Below the pieces are notes generated by a model. It made no database searches. It was not told the origin of the DNA and saw nothing but the letters and a program-made list of their open reading frames with translations. DNA of 45,908 nt, taken from Acidobacteriota bacterium (GTDB taxonomy: Bacteria; Acidobacteriota; Thermoanaerobaculia; Multivoradales; JBCCEF01). Shown here piece by piece: positions 16,676 through 24,773 of the stretch (position 1 is the first letter of the stretch; each line of letters begins with the position of its first letter). The stretch spans positions 1-45,908 of the forward strand of contig JBCCHV010000055.1 of assembly GCA_039028635.1 (NCBI GenBank), given 5' to 3'. The position numbers and the translations under genes were made by a program.

Positions 16676-17851
16676 TCAGGCGACGGCGGCGAGGGCCGTG
16701 GCGATGCGGTCGAGGCCCTCGCGGAGGTCGGCCTCGGAACAAGCGTAGGAAATCCGGAGATGGCGGTCATCGCCGAAGGCGAGCCCGGGAACGACCGCCA
16801 CCCGCCCCTCTTCGAGCAAGTGCTCGGCGAGGGCAGAGGAATCGGCGATGCCTTCTCCGAAGAGGTCATCGACCCGAGGGAAGACGTAGAAGGCCCCCCC
16901 GGGAGGACGGCAGGCGAAGCCCGGTAGCGTCGCCAGCCGCGCCATTACCAGCTCCCGGCGGCGACGAAACTCGGCCCGGCGGGCCGCGATCTGCGACTCC
17001 GGCTCGGCCAGGGCCTCGAGGGCGCCGACCATCGCGAAAGTGGTGGGGTTGCCGCTGAAATGGCTCTGCAGACGCGACACCGCCGCCACCACCGCCGCGG
17101 GTCCGGCGAGATAACCGAGGCGCCAGCCGGTCATGGCGTAGGTCTTCGAGAAAGACCCCACTACCACCACCGTATCCGGAGCCTCACCGGCCAGGCTGGC
17201 GGCGCTGGTGAAGGACTCGTCGTAGACATAGCGCTCGTAGGTTTCGTCGGCGATCAGCAGGACGCCGCGCTCGGCGCAGCCGGTCACCAAGCGAGCCAAC
17301 TCGTCCGCCGCCAGCAGCCCGCCGGTGGGATTGCAGGGCGCATTCACCAGGACCGCCCGGGTGCGCTCCGTGATCGCCGCCAGCAGCGGTTCCGCGCGCA
17401 GCCGAAAGGCCTCCTCGGCGATCGTCGGAACCGGCACCGGTCGGGCGCCGGCAAAGCGAATCTGTTGCGGGAAGCTCACCCAGCAGGGGCTCGACACCAC
17501 CACCTCGTCGCCGGCCTCGAAGAGGGCCAGGGCGAGCTCCATCAGCGCCGCCTTGGCGCCGCAGGTGACGATGACCGATTCTTCCTCCCAGGGCGCCCCG
17601 GCGCGACGCGCCAGATCCTGCGCCAGGGCGCGGCGCAAGCTCGGCAGCCCGTCCGTCGGGGTGTAGCGGGTCCATCCCTCGGCGAGGGCACGGCGCGCCC
17701 CTTCGATGGCCATCGCAGGGGACGAAAAGTCCGGTTCACCGACCCCTAGATTGACCACCTCGACGCCTTGCTGGCGCAATTCGGCAGCCCGCCGGGTGAT
17801 GCGCGTGGTGGCCGATTCGGCGATCCGGTCGACGGCGGAGGAAAGCTTCAC
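16676..17851 (-). CDS. Class I/II aminotransferase (aspartate aminotransferase type)
   Basis: A 391-aa PLP enzyme of fold type I. Motifs: VVNLGVGEPDFSSP (N-terminal substrate strand), YTPTDGLPSLRRALA, NAPCNPTGG (Asn/Pro cofactor segment), ADETYERYVYD (Asp contacting the pyridine N) and SFSKTYAMTGWRLGY with the Schiff-base Lys236. The C-terminal Arg that binds the substrate carboxylate lies in LRISYACSE. It resembles the 1-gamma aspartate or prephenate aminotransferase group; exact specificity is not readable. Start GTG 17851 was preferred because homologues typically begin MKLSxRV; GTG 17869 is an alternative. It is divergent from the thioredoxin gene at 18116. Confidence 0.85.
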   Translation of the reverse strand: MKLSSAVDRIAESATTRITRRAAELRQQGVEVVNLGVGEPDFSSPAMAIEGARRALAEGWTRYTPTDGLPSLRRALAQDLARRAGAPWEEESVIVTCGAKAALMELALALFEAGDEVVVSSPCWVSFPQQIRFAGARPVPVPTIAEEAFRLRAEPLLAAITERTRAVLVNAPCNPTGGLLAADELARLVTGCAERGVLLIADETYERYVYDESFTSAASLAGEAPDTVVVVGSFSKTYAMTGWRLGYLAGPAAVVAAVSRLQSHFSGNPTTFAMVGALEALAEPESQIAARRAEFRRRRELVMARLATLPGFACRPPGGAFYVFPRVDDLFGEGIADSSALAEHLLEEGRVAVVPGLAFGDDRHLRISYACSEADLREGLDRIATALAAVA

Positions 17852-18115
17852 AGCGCGCGATGGTATCACCGGCCAGCAGCGATTTAGCCCTTTCTTTGCA
17901 GCGTTTTTCCCCTCCCGGGACGGCCTCCGCCGGAAATCTCAGGCAAGCCTTCGGGGCTTCCGACCGGGACTCTCCGGCCTGCGGTTCTTGCCCTTCCGCC
18001 AGGGCCCGGCGAGACTTGCACAGTCCTTGCAGAGCTTTTCCCTCAGGGCCCGTCGCGTGCCGATTCGGCGGGTATCGCGATCCGAAGACCGTCGCTGCCG
18101 AGAGGAGTCGTTTCC

Positions 18116-18991
18116 ATGATCCGTTCCGTCATCACTCTGTGCGCCGCCCTGCTGCTGGCGGTGGCCGCTTCGTCGGCCCAGCAGCCCCCGGCGCCGGAAG
18201 CCCCGGCCGTCGAGCTGCGCTGGTTCGATCGTGTCGAGCCGGCCCTCGAAGAGGCCCGGGCCTCGAAGCGCCTGGTGTTCGTCGACCTCTACGCCGACTG
18301 GTGTGGCTGGTGCAAGAAGCTCGACGACGACGTCTTCTCGACGCCCGATTTCGCTCGCCTGGCGGATCGCTTCGTCCTGCTGCGAGTCGACGTCGAAGAC
18401 CGCGGCGAAGGCATGCGTCTGCAGGATCGTTTTCGTGCCACCAGCCTGCCGACGGCCTTGGTGATCGATCCCGATCAGGTACTCATCGGCTCCGTGCGCG
18501 GCTACTTCCCGGCCTCGACCTTCATTCGCAAGATCGAGAGCGAGGTCATCCACTACGAAAGCTTCATGGACGGCTACTACCGGGATGTCGAATCCCAGGA
18601 CCCGCAGATCCTGCGCAATCTCGCCGAAGCTCTGCGCCAGCGCTTCGACGGTGCCCGCGCCGCCGACCTCTACCGCCGACTGCTCGAGCACGACAAGCTC
18701 GCCCTCGAGGGGCGTCCCTGGCTCGAGCTGCTGTTCGCCGACGCCCTGCGCCTGGCGGGCGACCTCGACGAAGCCAAGAAAGCGATCGCGGCCGTTTCCA
18801 CGGAGGATCCGCGCCTCGCCGAGGCGGTGGGAGTGTTTCGCATTCGTCTGGCCAACGATCAGCGTGACTGTGCCGGCGCCGACAACGCGGTCGCCAGCTT
18901 CGCCACCAACTATCCGACGAGCCGCTTCCTGCCGGAAGCCAAGCACACCCTCAAGCGTCTGCGCTCCGACCAGACCGCCGACTGCAGCTAG
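18116..18991 (+). CDS. Secreted thioredoxin-fold protein (Thioredoxin_7 type)
   Basis: A 291-aa exported protein. The signal peptide is about residues 1-21 (ends SSAQQ). The thioredoxin domain (about 35-150) has active site Trp62-Cys-Gly-Trp-Cys66 in VFVDLYADWCGWCKKL and the likely cis-Pro in TSLPTALVI. Residues about 160-285 are helical with TPR-like repeats (ILRNLAEALRQRF, AADLYRRLLEHDK). Start ATG 18116 follows GAGGAG. It is 33 bp upstream of the DsbD-like gene, so the pair probably forms one operon in which the membrane protein keeps this thioredoxin reduced. Confidence 0.87.
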   Translation: MIRSVITLCAALLLAVAASSAQQPPAPEAPAVELRWFDRVEPALEEARASKRLVFVDLYADWCGWCKKLDDDVFSTPDFARLADRFVLLRVDVEDRGEGMRLQDRFRATSLPTALVIDPDQVLIGSVRGYFPASTFIRKIESEVIHYESFMDGYYRDVESQDPQILRNLAEALRQRFDGARAADLYRRLLEHDKLALEGRPWLELLFADALRLAGDLDEAKKAIAAVSTEDPRLAEAVGVFRIRLANDQRDCAGADNAVASFATNYPTSRFLPEAKHTLKRLRSDQTADCS

Positions 18992-19024
18992 GCTGCCCAG
19001 ACTACCGCCGGAGATACGCTCGTC

Positions 19025-20803
19025 ATGCGCTCGATCCTCACCTTGCTGCTCGTCGCCCTCACCCTGCCGGCCACCGCGCAGCAGGAAGAAAAGGCATCGG
19101 TTCGACTGCTCGCCGACCACACCGCCTATGCCGCCGGCTCTTCGGCGCGACTAGCGGCGGTGGTGGCCATCGACGAGGGCTGGCACGTCAACTCGAACAC
19201 CCCGACCTTCGATTGGTTGATCCCCACCGAGATCTCCTTGGAGGGTCCCGCCGGCTGGTCCGAGCCCCAGCTTCTCTACCCGGCCGGCGTCGACCGCACC
19301 TTCGCCTTCGCCGACCAGGCGCTGTCGGTCTATGAGGGCGAAGTCAAGATCCTGGCGGCGGTGCCGATTCCCGCCGGCACCGGCGACGGCGAGCACCGGC
19401 TGAGCGGCGAGCTGCTCTTCCAGGCCTGTGACCACAACTCCTGTCTGCCCCCGGTGCGCACTCCGATCGAGCTCGCCGTCACCGTCGGCGCCGGCGGCCA
19501 GCCTGCCAACGCCGCCGTCTTCGGCAACCTCTCTGGAGATCCGGCGGCGACCGCGACGGCCACCACCGGCCTGCCCTGGATGCTGCTCCTGGCGGTCATC
19601 GGCGGCTTGATCCTGAACGCCATGCCGTGCGTGCTGCCGGTGCTTTCGCTCAAGGTCTTCGGGTTGGTAAAGAGCGCCGGCCAGGGGCGGGGCTCGGTGG
19701 TCAGCGGCGCCCTCGCCACCACCAGCGGCATTCTGGTCTCCTTCTGGGCTCTCGCCTTGGCGGCCGTCGCCGCTCGCTCCGCCGGCGCCGCCATCGGCTG
19801 GGGCGTACAGTTCCAGCAGCCAGTCTTCGTCACCTTCCTGGCGGTGGTGGTCCTGCTCTTCAGCCTCAACCTCTGGGGCCTCTTCGAGATCATGCTGCCG
19901 GGCCGCGCCATGGGTGCCCTCGGCGGCGGCCCCAAGGAAGGCTTCGCCGGCCACTTCGTTTCGGGGCTCTTCGCCACCTTGATGGCGACCCCCTGCTCGG
20001 CCCCCTTCCTGGGCACCGCCGTCGGCTTCGCCCTCGCCCAACCGGCGATCATCATCTTCGCCATCTTCACCGCCGTCGGCGTCGGCATGGCGCTGCCCTA
20101 TCTGTTGCTCGCCGTGTTCCCGGGAGCGGCTCGTCTGCTGCCCAAGCCCGGACCGTGGATGGACACCCTGCGCAAGGTGATGGGCTTCTTGCTCGCCGCC
20201 GCCGCCATCTGGCTGCTCTACGTGCTCGCCGGCCAGGTGAGCGCCGAGCGCCTGGCCTTCATCGAGGTCGGCCTGCTGCTCATCGCCCTCTTCGTCTGGC
20301 TGCGCAGCCAGGGCCAGCGGGTGGGCAAGGCCCTGGCCGGTCTCGCCACCGTCGGCGCCATCGTCACCACCCTCGGCCTCGCCGCCTCCGCCAGCCCCAC
20401 CGGCGGCAAGACCAGCAACGAGGTGGTCCACCTGATCCCGTGGCAGACCTTCGACCGCGGCCAGGCCGAATCCCTCGCCGCCGAAGGTCAGATGGTGTTC
20501 GTCGACGTCACCGCCGACTGGTGCTTCACCTGCAAGACCAACGAGCGGCTGGTGCTCGAGACGCCGGAGGTGGCCGACCTCTTCGAGCGCTACGACGTGG
20601 TGCCGATGAAAGCCGACTGGACCAACCGCGACGATGCCATCGCCGCTTTCCTGAGCGACTATGGCCGCTTCAGCATTCCGTTCTACATGCTCTATCGGCC
20701 GGGCCAGGAACCGCACCTTTTCGGCGAGCTCCTGACGCGCGCTCAGATCGCTTCGGCCCTCGAAGGCTCGGCAGCGCAGCAGCTCGCGGCAAGCCAGCAC
20801 TGA
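19025..20803 (+). CDS. DsbD/ScsB-like thiol:disulfide interchange protein
   Basis: A 592-aa membrane reductant conduit that carries electrons from cytoplasmic thioredoxin to periplasmic partners. Order of parts: signal peptide (1-18); N-terminal immunoglobulin-like domain (about 20-155) with the cysteine pair Cys135/Cys140; eight-helix core (about 183-455) with the redox cysteines Cys202 in NAMPCVLPVLSLK and Cys324 in MATPCSAPFLG; C-terminal thioredoxin domain with Asp-Trp-Cys500-Phe-Thr-Cys503. All six expected cysteines are present. The architecture matches full-length DsbD, with the alpha domain closer to the ScsB type. It is the second gene after a secreted thioredoxin, its likely substrate. 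Confidence 0.9.
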   Translation: MRSILTLLLVALTLPATAQQEEKASVRLLADHTAYAAGSSARLAAVVAIDEGWHVNSNTPTFDWLIPTEISLEGPAGWSEPQLLYPAGVDRTFAFADQALSVYEGEVKILAAVPIPAGTGDGEHRLSGELLFQACDHNSCLPPVRTPIELAVTVGAGGQPANAAVFGNLSGDPAATATATTGLPWMLLLAVIGGLILNAMPCVLPVLSLKVFGLVKSAGQGRGSVVSGALATTSGILVSFWALALAAVAARSAGAAIGWGVQFQQPVFVTFLAVVVLLFSLNLWGLFEIMLPGRAMGALGGGPKEGFAGHFVSGLFATLMATPCSAPFLGTAVGFALAQPAIIIFAIFTAVGVGMALPYLLLAVFPGAARLLPKPGPWMDTLRKVMGFLLAAAAIWLLYVLAGQVSAERLAFIEVGLLLIALFVWLRSQGQRVGKALAGLATVGAIVTTLGLAASASPTGGKTSNEVVHLIPWQTFDRGQAESLAAEGQMVFVDVTADWCFTCKTNERLVLETPEVADLFERYDVVPMKADWTNRDDAIAAFLSDYGRFSIPFYMLYRPGQEPHLFGELLTRAQIASALEGSAAQQLAASQH

Positions 20804-20865
20804 GATCCAGCGCTGCGACGGCTCGGCCGGCGGGCGACGCCTGCCGACAGGAGATCTCCCAAAGC

Positions 20866-22224
20866 CTATTCTTCGGTCGACCGCCGGCGGGCACGCTGCC
20901 GCCGCTGGCGAAACTCCTCCAGCCGCTCCGCGAGACGCCCTTCGAAGCCTTCCCCACGCGGCTCGTAGAGGCGCAGGCCGCGCAGGTTCTCGGGCAGGCA
21001 ATCGAGGCCTCCCACCCCCTCCTCGGCATCGTGGGCGTAGACGTAGCCCCGCCCGTAGCCGAGATCCTTCATGAGGTTCGTCGGCGCGTTGCGAATCGCC
21101 TTCGGAACCGGCTCGGCGGGATGCTCCTCGACCGCCCTCCGGGCCGCCTTGAAGGCGCGATAGACGGCATTACTCTTGGGCGCCAGGGCGAGGTAGACGC
21201 AGGCCTGGGCGAGAGCCAGATCCCCTTCCGGAGAACCCAACCGCTGATAGGACTCCCAGGCGGCCAGGGATTGTGACAAAGCCCGCGGGTCGGCCAGCCC
21301 GACATCCTCGCTGGCGAAGCGCACCATGCGGCGGGCGAGGTAGCGTGGGTCCTCACCGGCGGTGAGCATGCGGGTGAGCCAGTAGAGGGCGGCGTCGGGA
21401 TCGCTTTCGCGCAGTGACTTGTGGAGCGCCGAGATGAGGTTGAAATGCTCTTCGCCGGACTTGTCGTAGAGCAGGACTCGACGCTGCACCACCCGCTCGA
21501 CGATCGCCGTGTCGATGGTCTCACCGACGGCCTCGAGGGCGGCCAGCTCAATCAGGTTCAAGGCCGTCCGGGCATCGCCGGAGGCTTGCACCGCCAGGGC
21601 CTCAAGTGCCTCCGGCGAGGCCACGGCGCCGAGACCGCACTCGGGGTCCGACAGGGCCTGGGTCATCAAGGCGACGAGGTCGTCGGTCGACAGCGCTGCG
21701 AGCACCACCACGCGACAGCGCGACAGCAGGGCCCCGTTGACCTCGAAGGAAGGGTTCTCGGTGGTCGCCCCGACGAGCACGATGTCGCCGCGCTCGACGA
21801 AGGGCAGGAAAGCGTCCTGCTGGGCCTTGTTGAAGCGGTGGATCTCGTCGACGAAGACCAGGGTGCGCTGACCGCCGGCGCGGCGCAGCTTGGCGGCCCC
21901 GGCCATCACTTCCTTGACGTCCTTGATGCCGGAGGTGACGGCGCTGAAGGGCACGAAGCGAGCGCGCGTCTCGCGCGCAATGATCAGGGCGAGGGTGGTC
22001 TTTCCACAGCCCGGAGGTCCCCAGAAGATCAGTGAGGGAACGCGGTCCTCGGCGATGGCGCGACGCAGGAAACCGCCCTCGCCGAGGACATCCTGCTGGC
22101 CCACCATGTCGTCGAGACGACGGGGCCGCATGCGCTCCGCCAAAGGTGTTCCCACCGGCGGTTGGGCGTCGTCGCGGTCACCCCCGGGCGGCGCCGGGGG
22201 CAGCTGATCATCGAACAGGCCCAT
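20866..22224 (-). CDS. rarA: Replication-associated recombination protein A
   Basis: A 452-aa AAA+ ATPase (RarA/MgsA/WRNIP1 family), which acts at stalled replication forks. Visible motifs: LAERMRPRRLDDMVGQ near the N-terminus, Walker A GPPGCGKTT (69-77), Walker B LVFVDEIHRF (Asp126, Glu127), sensor 1 GATTENPSF, and the family's C-terminal tetramerisation region with RDPxA-type equivalents (SDPDAALYWLTRML, RRMVRFASEDVGLADP). The length is normal. The start lies 3 bp after the stop of the preceding small gene, so the two are translationally coupled. Last gene of the long minus-strand run. Confidence 0.93.
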   Translation of the reverse strand: MGLFDDQLPPAPPGGDRDDAQPPVGTPLAERMRPRRLDDMVGQQDVLGEGGFLRRAIAEDRVPSLIFWGPPGCGKTTLALIIARETRARFVPFSAVTSGIKDVKEVMAGAAKLRRAGGQRTLVFVDEIHRFNKAQQDAFLPFVERGDIVLVGATTENPSFEVNGALLSRCRVVVLAALSTDDLVALMTQALSDPECGLGAVASPEALEALAVQASGDARTALNLIELAALEAVGETIDTAIVERVVQRRVLLYDKSGEEHFNLISALHKSLRESDPDAALYWLTRMLTAGEDPRYLARRMVRFASEDVGLADPRALSQSLAAWESYQRLGSPEGDLALAQACVYLALAPKSNAVYRAFKAARRAVEEHPAEPVPKAIRNAPTNLMKDLGYGRGYVYAHDAEEGVGGLDCLPENLRGLRLYEPRGEGFEGRLAERLEEFRQRRQRARRRSTEE

Positions 22225-22227
22225 GGC

Positions 22228-22464
22228 TCAGGCTCCACCCGGAAAGGGCAGCACGACACCGGGAAGAGCTTCCCTGCGCCTCGCCACCTCCGGACGCAAC
22301 ACTCGGATCGGCGCCAACGGGCCGCAAAGGCGCCGCAGCTCTTCTCGGGACATCGGTCGAACGCGCGCCGGCGGCGCCGCGGGCCGCCGCGCTGGCGGAC
22401 CGGCACCGCGCTCCAGAAAGGCCATCAGGAGCCAGCAGCGCAGGGTCCGCCGAGCCTCGTTCAC
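22228..22464 (-). CDS. Small basic protein of unknown function, 78 aa
   Basis: I do not recognise a family. GTG 22464 is preceded by GAGG five bases upstream and lies 7 bp past the dehydrogenase stop. The stop lies 3 bp before rarA. This tight packing, rather than homology, is the main support. The protein is Arg/Pro/Ala-rich with a short hydrophobic helix near the start (CWLLMAFL) and a basic helical middle (SREELRRL). It could be a real small partner of RarA or simply a translated spacer that couples the two genes. Confidence 0.45.
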   Translation of the reverse strand: MNEARRTLRCWLLMAFLERGAGPPARRPAAPPARVRPMSREELRRLCGPLAPIRVLRPEVARRREALPGVVLPFPGGA

Positions 22465-22471
22465 TGGCGCC

Positions 22472-23482
22472 TCAGTCGCCCTCCTGGGCGACCGCCACCA
22501 CCGCATCGGTGAATTCCGTGGTCGAAGCCGAGCCGCCGAGATCGCGGGTTCGGATGCGCTGGTTGACGATCACTTCGCGCAGCGCCGAGCGCAGACGAGC
22601 GATGATGTCGCCCTTGCCGAGATGATCGAGCATCAGAATCGCCGACCGCATGAGGGCGAGAGGATTGGCGATGTTCTGACCGGCGATGTCCGGCGCGCTG
22701 CCGTGGACCGCCTCGAACACCGCGACTTCGTGACCGATGTTGGCTCCCGGCACCAAGCCGAGCCCTCCCACCAGACCGGCACAGAGGTCCGACACGATGT
22801 CGCCGTAGAGATTCTCGAGGACCAGCACGTCGTAGGCCTCGGGCCGGATCACCAACTGCATGCAGAGGGCATCGATGATGCGGTCGTCGGCGGCGATGTC
22901 GGGATATTCCTCTGCCACTTCGCGGAAGCAGTCGAGGAACAGGCCGTCGGTCAACTTCATGATGTTGGCTTTGTGCACCGCCGTCACCCGCTTGCGACCG
23001 TGGGCGCGGGCGTACTCGAAGGCGAAGCGCGCGATCCGCCGCGAGCCGTCGGCGGTGATGATCTTGAGACTCTCCACCACTCCCGGAACGACGGTGTGCT
23101 CGATGCCGCGGTAGAGACCCTCGGTGTTCTCGCGCACCACCACCAGATCGACGTCTTCGAAGCGCGACGGTACCGTCGGCAATGTGCGCGTCGGCCGCAG
23201 ATTGGCGTACAGATCGAGGGCCTGCCGGAGCTGCACATTGACCGACTTGAAGCCCCGCCCGATGGGCGTCGTCACCGGCCCCTTGAGGGCGACCTTGTTG
23301 CGCCGGATCGACTCGAGCACGCGCTCCGGCAAGGCCTCCTCGCCAGCCTCGATGGCCTCCATTCCGGCGCTGTGGCGCTCCCATTCGATCTCGGCTCCCA
23401 CCGCCGCGAGCACCCGCACCGTCGCTTCCGTCACCTCCGGCCCGATGCCGTCTCCGGGGAGCAGAGTTACCGTCGTCGTCAT
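22472..23482 (-). CDS. NAD-type isocitrate/isopropylmalate dehydrogenase family protein
   Basis: A 336-aa beta-decarboxylating dehydrogenase. Motifs: LLPGDGIGPEV (N-terminal), SVNVQLRQ...ANLRPTRTLP (substrate-binding Ser and Arg residues), ENTEGLYRGIEH (118-129), VHKANIMKLTDG (catalytic Lys) and the GSAPDIAGQNIANP block near the C-terminus. The ENTEGLY.GIEH motif and short length favour an NAD-dependent isocitrate dehydrogenase, or homoisocitrate dehydrogenase, over LeuB. Specificity cannot be settled by eye, and no leu or lys pathway genes are adjacent. Start ATG 23482. Confidence 0.85.
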   Translation of the reverse strand: MTTTVTLLPGDGIGPEVTEATVRVLAAVGAEIEWERHSAGMEAIEAGEEALPERVLESIRRNKVALKGPVTTPIGRGFKSVNVQLRQALDLYANLRPTRTLPTVPSRFEDVDLVVVRENTEGLYRGIEHTVVPGVVESLKIITADGSRRIARFAFEYARAHGRKRVTAVHKANIMKLTDGLFLDCFREVAEEYPDIAADDRIIDALCMQLVIRPEAYDVLVLENLYGDIVSDLCAGLVGGLGLVPGANIGHEVAVFEAVHGSAPDIAGQNIANPLALMRSAILMLDHLGKGDIIARLRSALREVIVNQRIRTRDLGGSASTTEFTDAVVAVAQEGD

Positions 23483-23624
23483 GATCTACCTCACCTTGAA
23501 ATCGAAGTCTTTGGGCCCACGCCGCGAGGGTTGAGCGCCCTGAAAGGCGAACGTATCACGGGCTTGGAGAACACTGCAGCAGCGCCCTGCAGGGGCCTCC
23601 CGGGGCGCACGACGACGGCGACCT

Positions 23625-24713
23625 TCAGCTCGCGGGATCGAGCCTCAGGGAAGCCCATTCGACATCGCCACCGAGCTCCGCGAAGACGTCGCCGAGGTTG
23701 CGCACGGAGGCTCCCTGGGCATAGTCGAAGCAGAGGTCGGAGCGGTCGAGCTGCCCCACCGTTCCCTCGTCCTCATAGAGCACGACGAAGCGGTCTCCGA
23801 CTCGCAACAAGTCACCGGGAGCCACCCCGGCCGGGCCCCAGGGAGGTCCACTGGCGAGATCGACCCGCTGCCAATCGAGCTCCTCGGCAGCGCGACCGAC
23901 CTGGCGCAAGATCTCCGCCAGCAGGTGGACGCGGGTAAACAGCAGGCCGGCTCCCGCCCGCCCGGCGAGCTCCGACCGCACCGCCTCCGGAACCCCCGGC
24001 TCGGACTCGATCTGTGTCAACCCGAAAACCCGCGAGGCCGCTGCCGCGGGCCCGGACAGCCCGACGACGGCACTCGGAAAGGCATCGCCCTGGGGCATCA
24101 CGTCTTCGGCCCCCCAGGAGACCAGGCGCTGCGTCGGGACTTCGTCGTCGGGCAGCTCCCGGAGCTCGATGTGAACTTGGTAGCGCTGGGTACCGAAAGG
24201 GCGCCTCAAGCGGCGATCGTCGCGCGCCAGACGGGCGTCGTGGGCCGGGGTGAGGCGTCCCGGCTGGGACCAGGCGAAGCCCCAGTCGGGGCGAAAGAAG
24301 GAGGCGAAGCGGAAGCGGTCCAAGGATTGATCCGGCTGCAGCCGCAGAAAGGGCACGACCCCTTCGACCGTAAACCACAGCACTCGCACGTGGGGAGCGC
24401 GATCCCACCGCCGCATCGCCTCCGCCGGCACCACCTCGCCGTCGATGGTGAGGGCCGGCGCGGTGGTGTAGAAAAGCCGCTCGCCACCGCGGCGACGAGC
24501 CTCGAGAACGGCGTGGAGACGAAAGCTCTCGCCGGCCGGAAACTCGGTCCGCCCGACCGTCGCCATCGCCGTCCCCGGCGGTTCCACCGCCACCCAGGCG
24601 GCCACCAGCTCGGGCGCCAGGCTCTCCTTCACGCGGGGACCAAAGAGCAGAATCCCGACCCCCAGCGTGACCACGGCCACGACGATCCAGAAGATGCGTC
24701 GTTCGAGTTTCAT
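23625..24713 (-). CDS. Membrane-anchored protein of unknown function, 362 aa
   Basis: No family recognised. A single N-terminal span (about 7-25) after MKLERR suggests an inner-membrane anchor with the rest in the periplasm. Residues about 40-150 look like a beta-sandwich (WVAVEPPGTAMATVGRTEF, ESFRLHAVLEAR). A central Arg-rich linker follows. The C-terminal 60 residues (GDLLRVGDRFVVLYEDEGTVGQLDRSDLCFDYAQGA) resemble a small SH3-like or hedgehog/intein-like beta barrel. It sits between the TPR gene (60 bp upstream) and the dehydrogenase, all on one strand. Confidence 0.65.
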   Translation of the reverse strand: MKLERRIFWIVVAVVTLGVGILLFGPRVKESLAPELVAAWVAVEPPGTAMATVGRTEFPAGESFRLHAVLEARRRGGERLFYTTAPALTIDGEVVPAEAMRRWDRAPHVRVLWFTVEGVVPFLRLQPDQSLDRFRFASFFRPDWGFAWSQPGRLTPAHDARLARDDRRLRRPFGTQRYQVHIELRELPDDEVPTQRLVSWGAEDVMPQGDAFPSAVVGLSGPAAAASRVFGLTQIESEPGVPEAVRSELAGRAGAGLLFTRVHLLAEILRQVGRAAEELDWQRVDLASGPPWGPAGVAPGDLLRVGDRFVVLYEDEGTVGQLDRSDLCFDYAQGASVRNLGDVFAELGGDVEWASLRLDPAS

Positions 24714-24773
24714 CGTGGATACCTCAGGGATCTGATCGCCGGCGGTGCGACGACGTCGGCCGACTGCCCCGCC

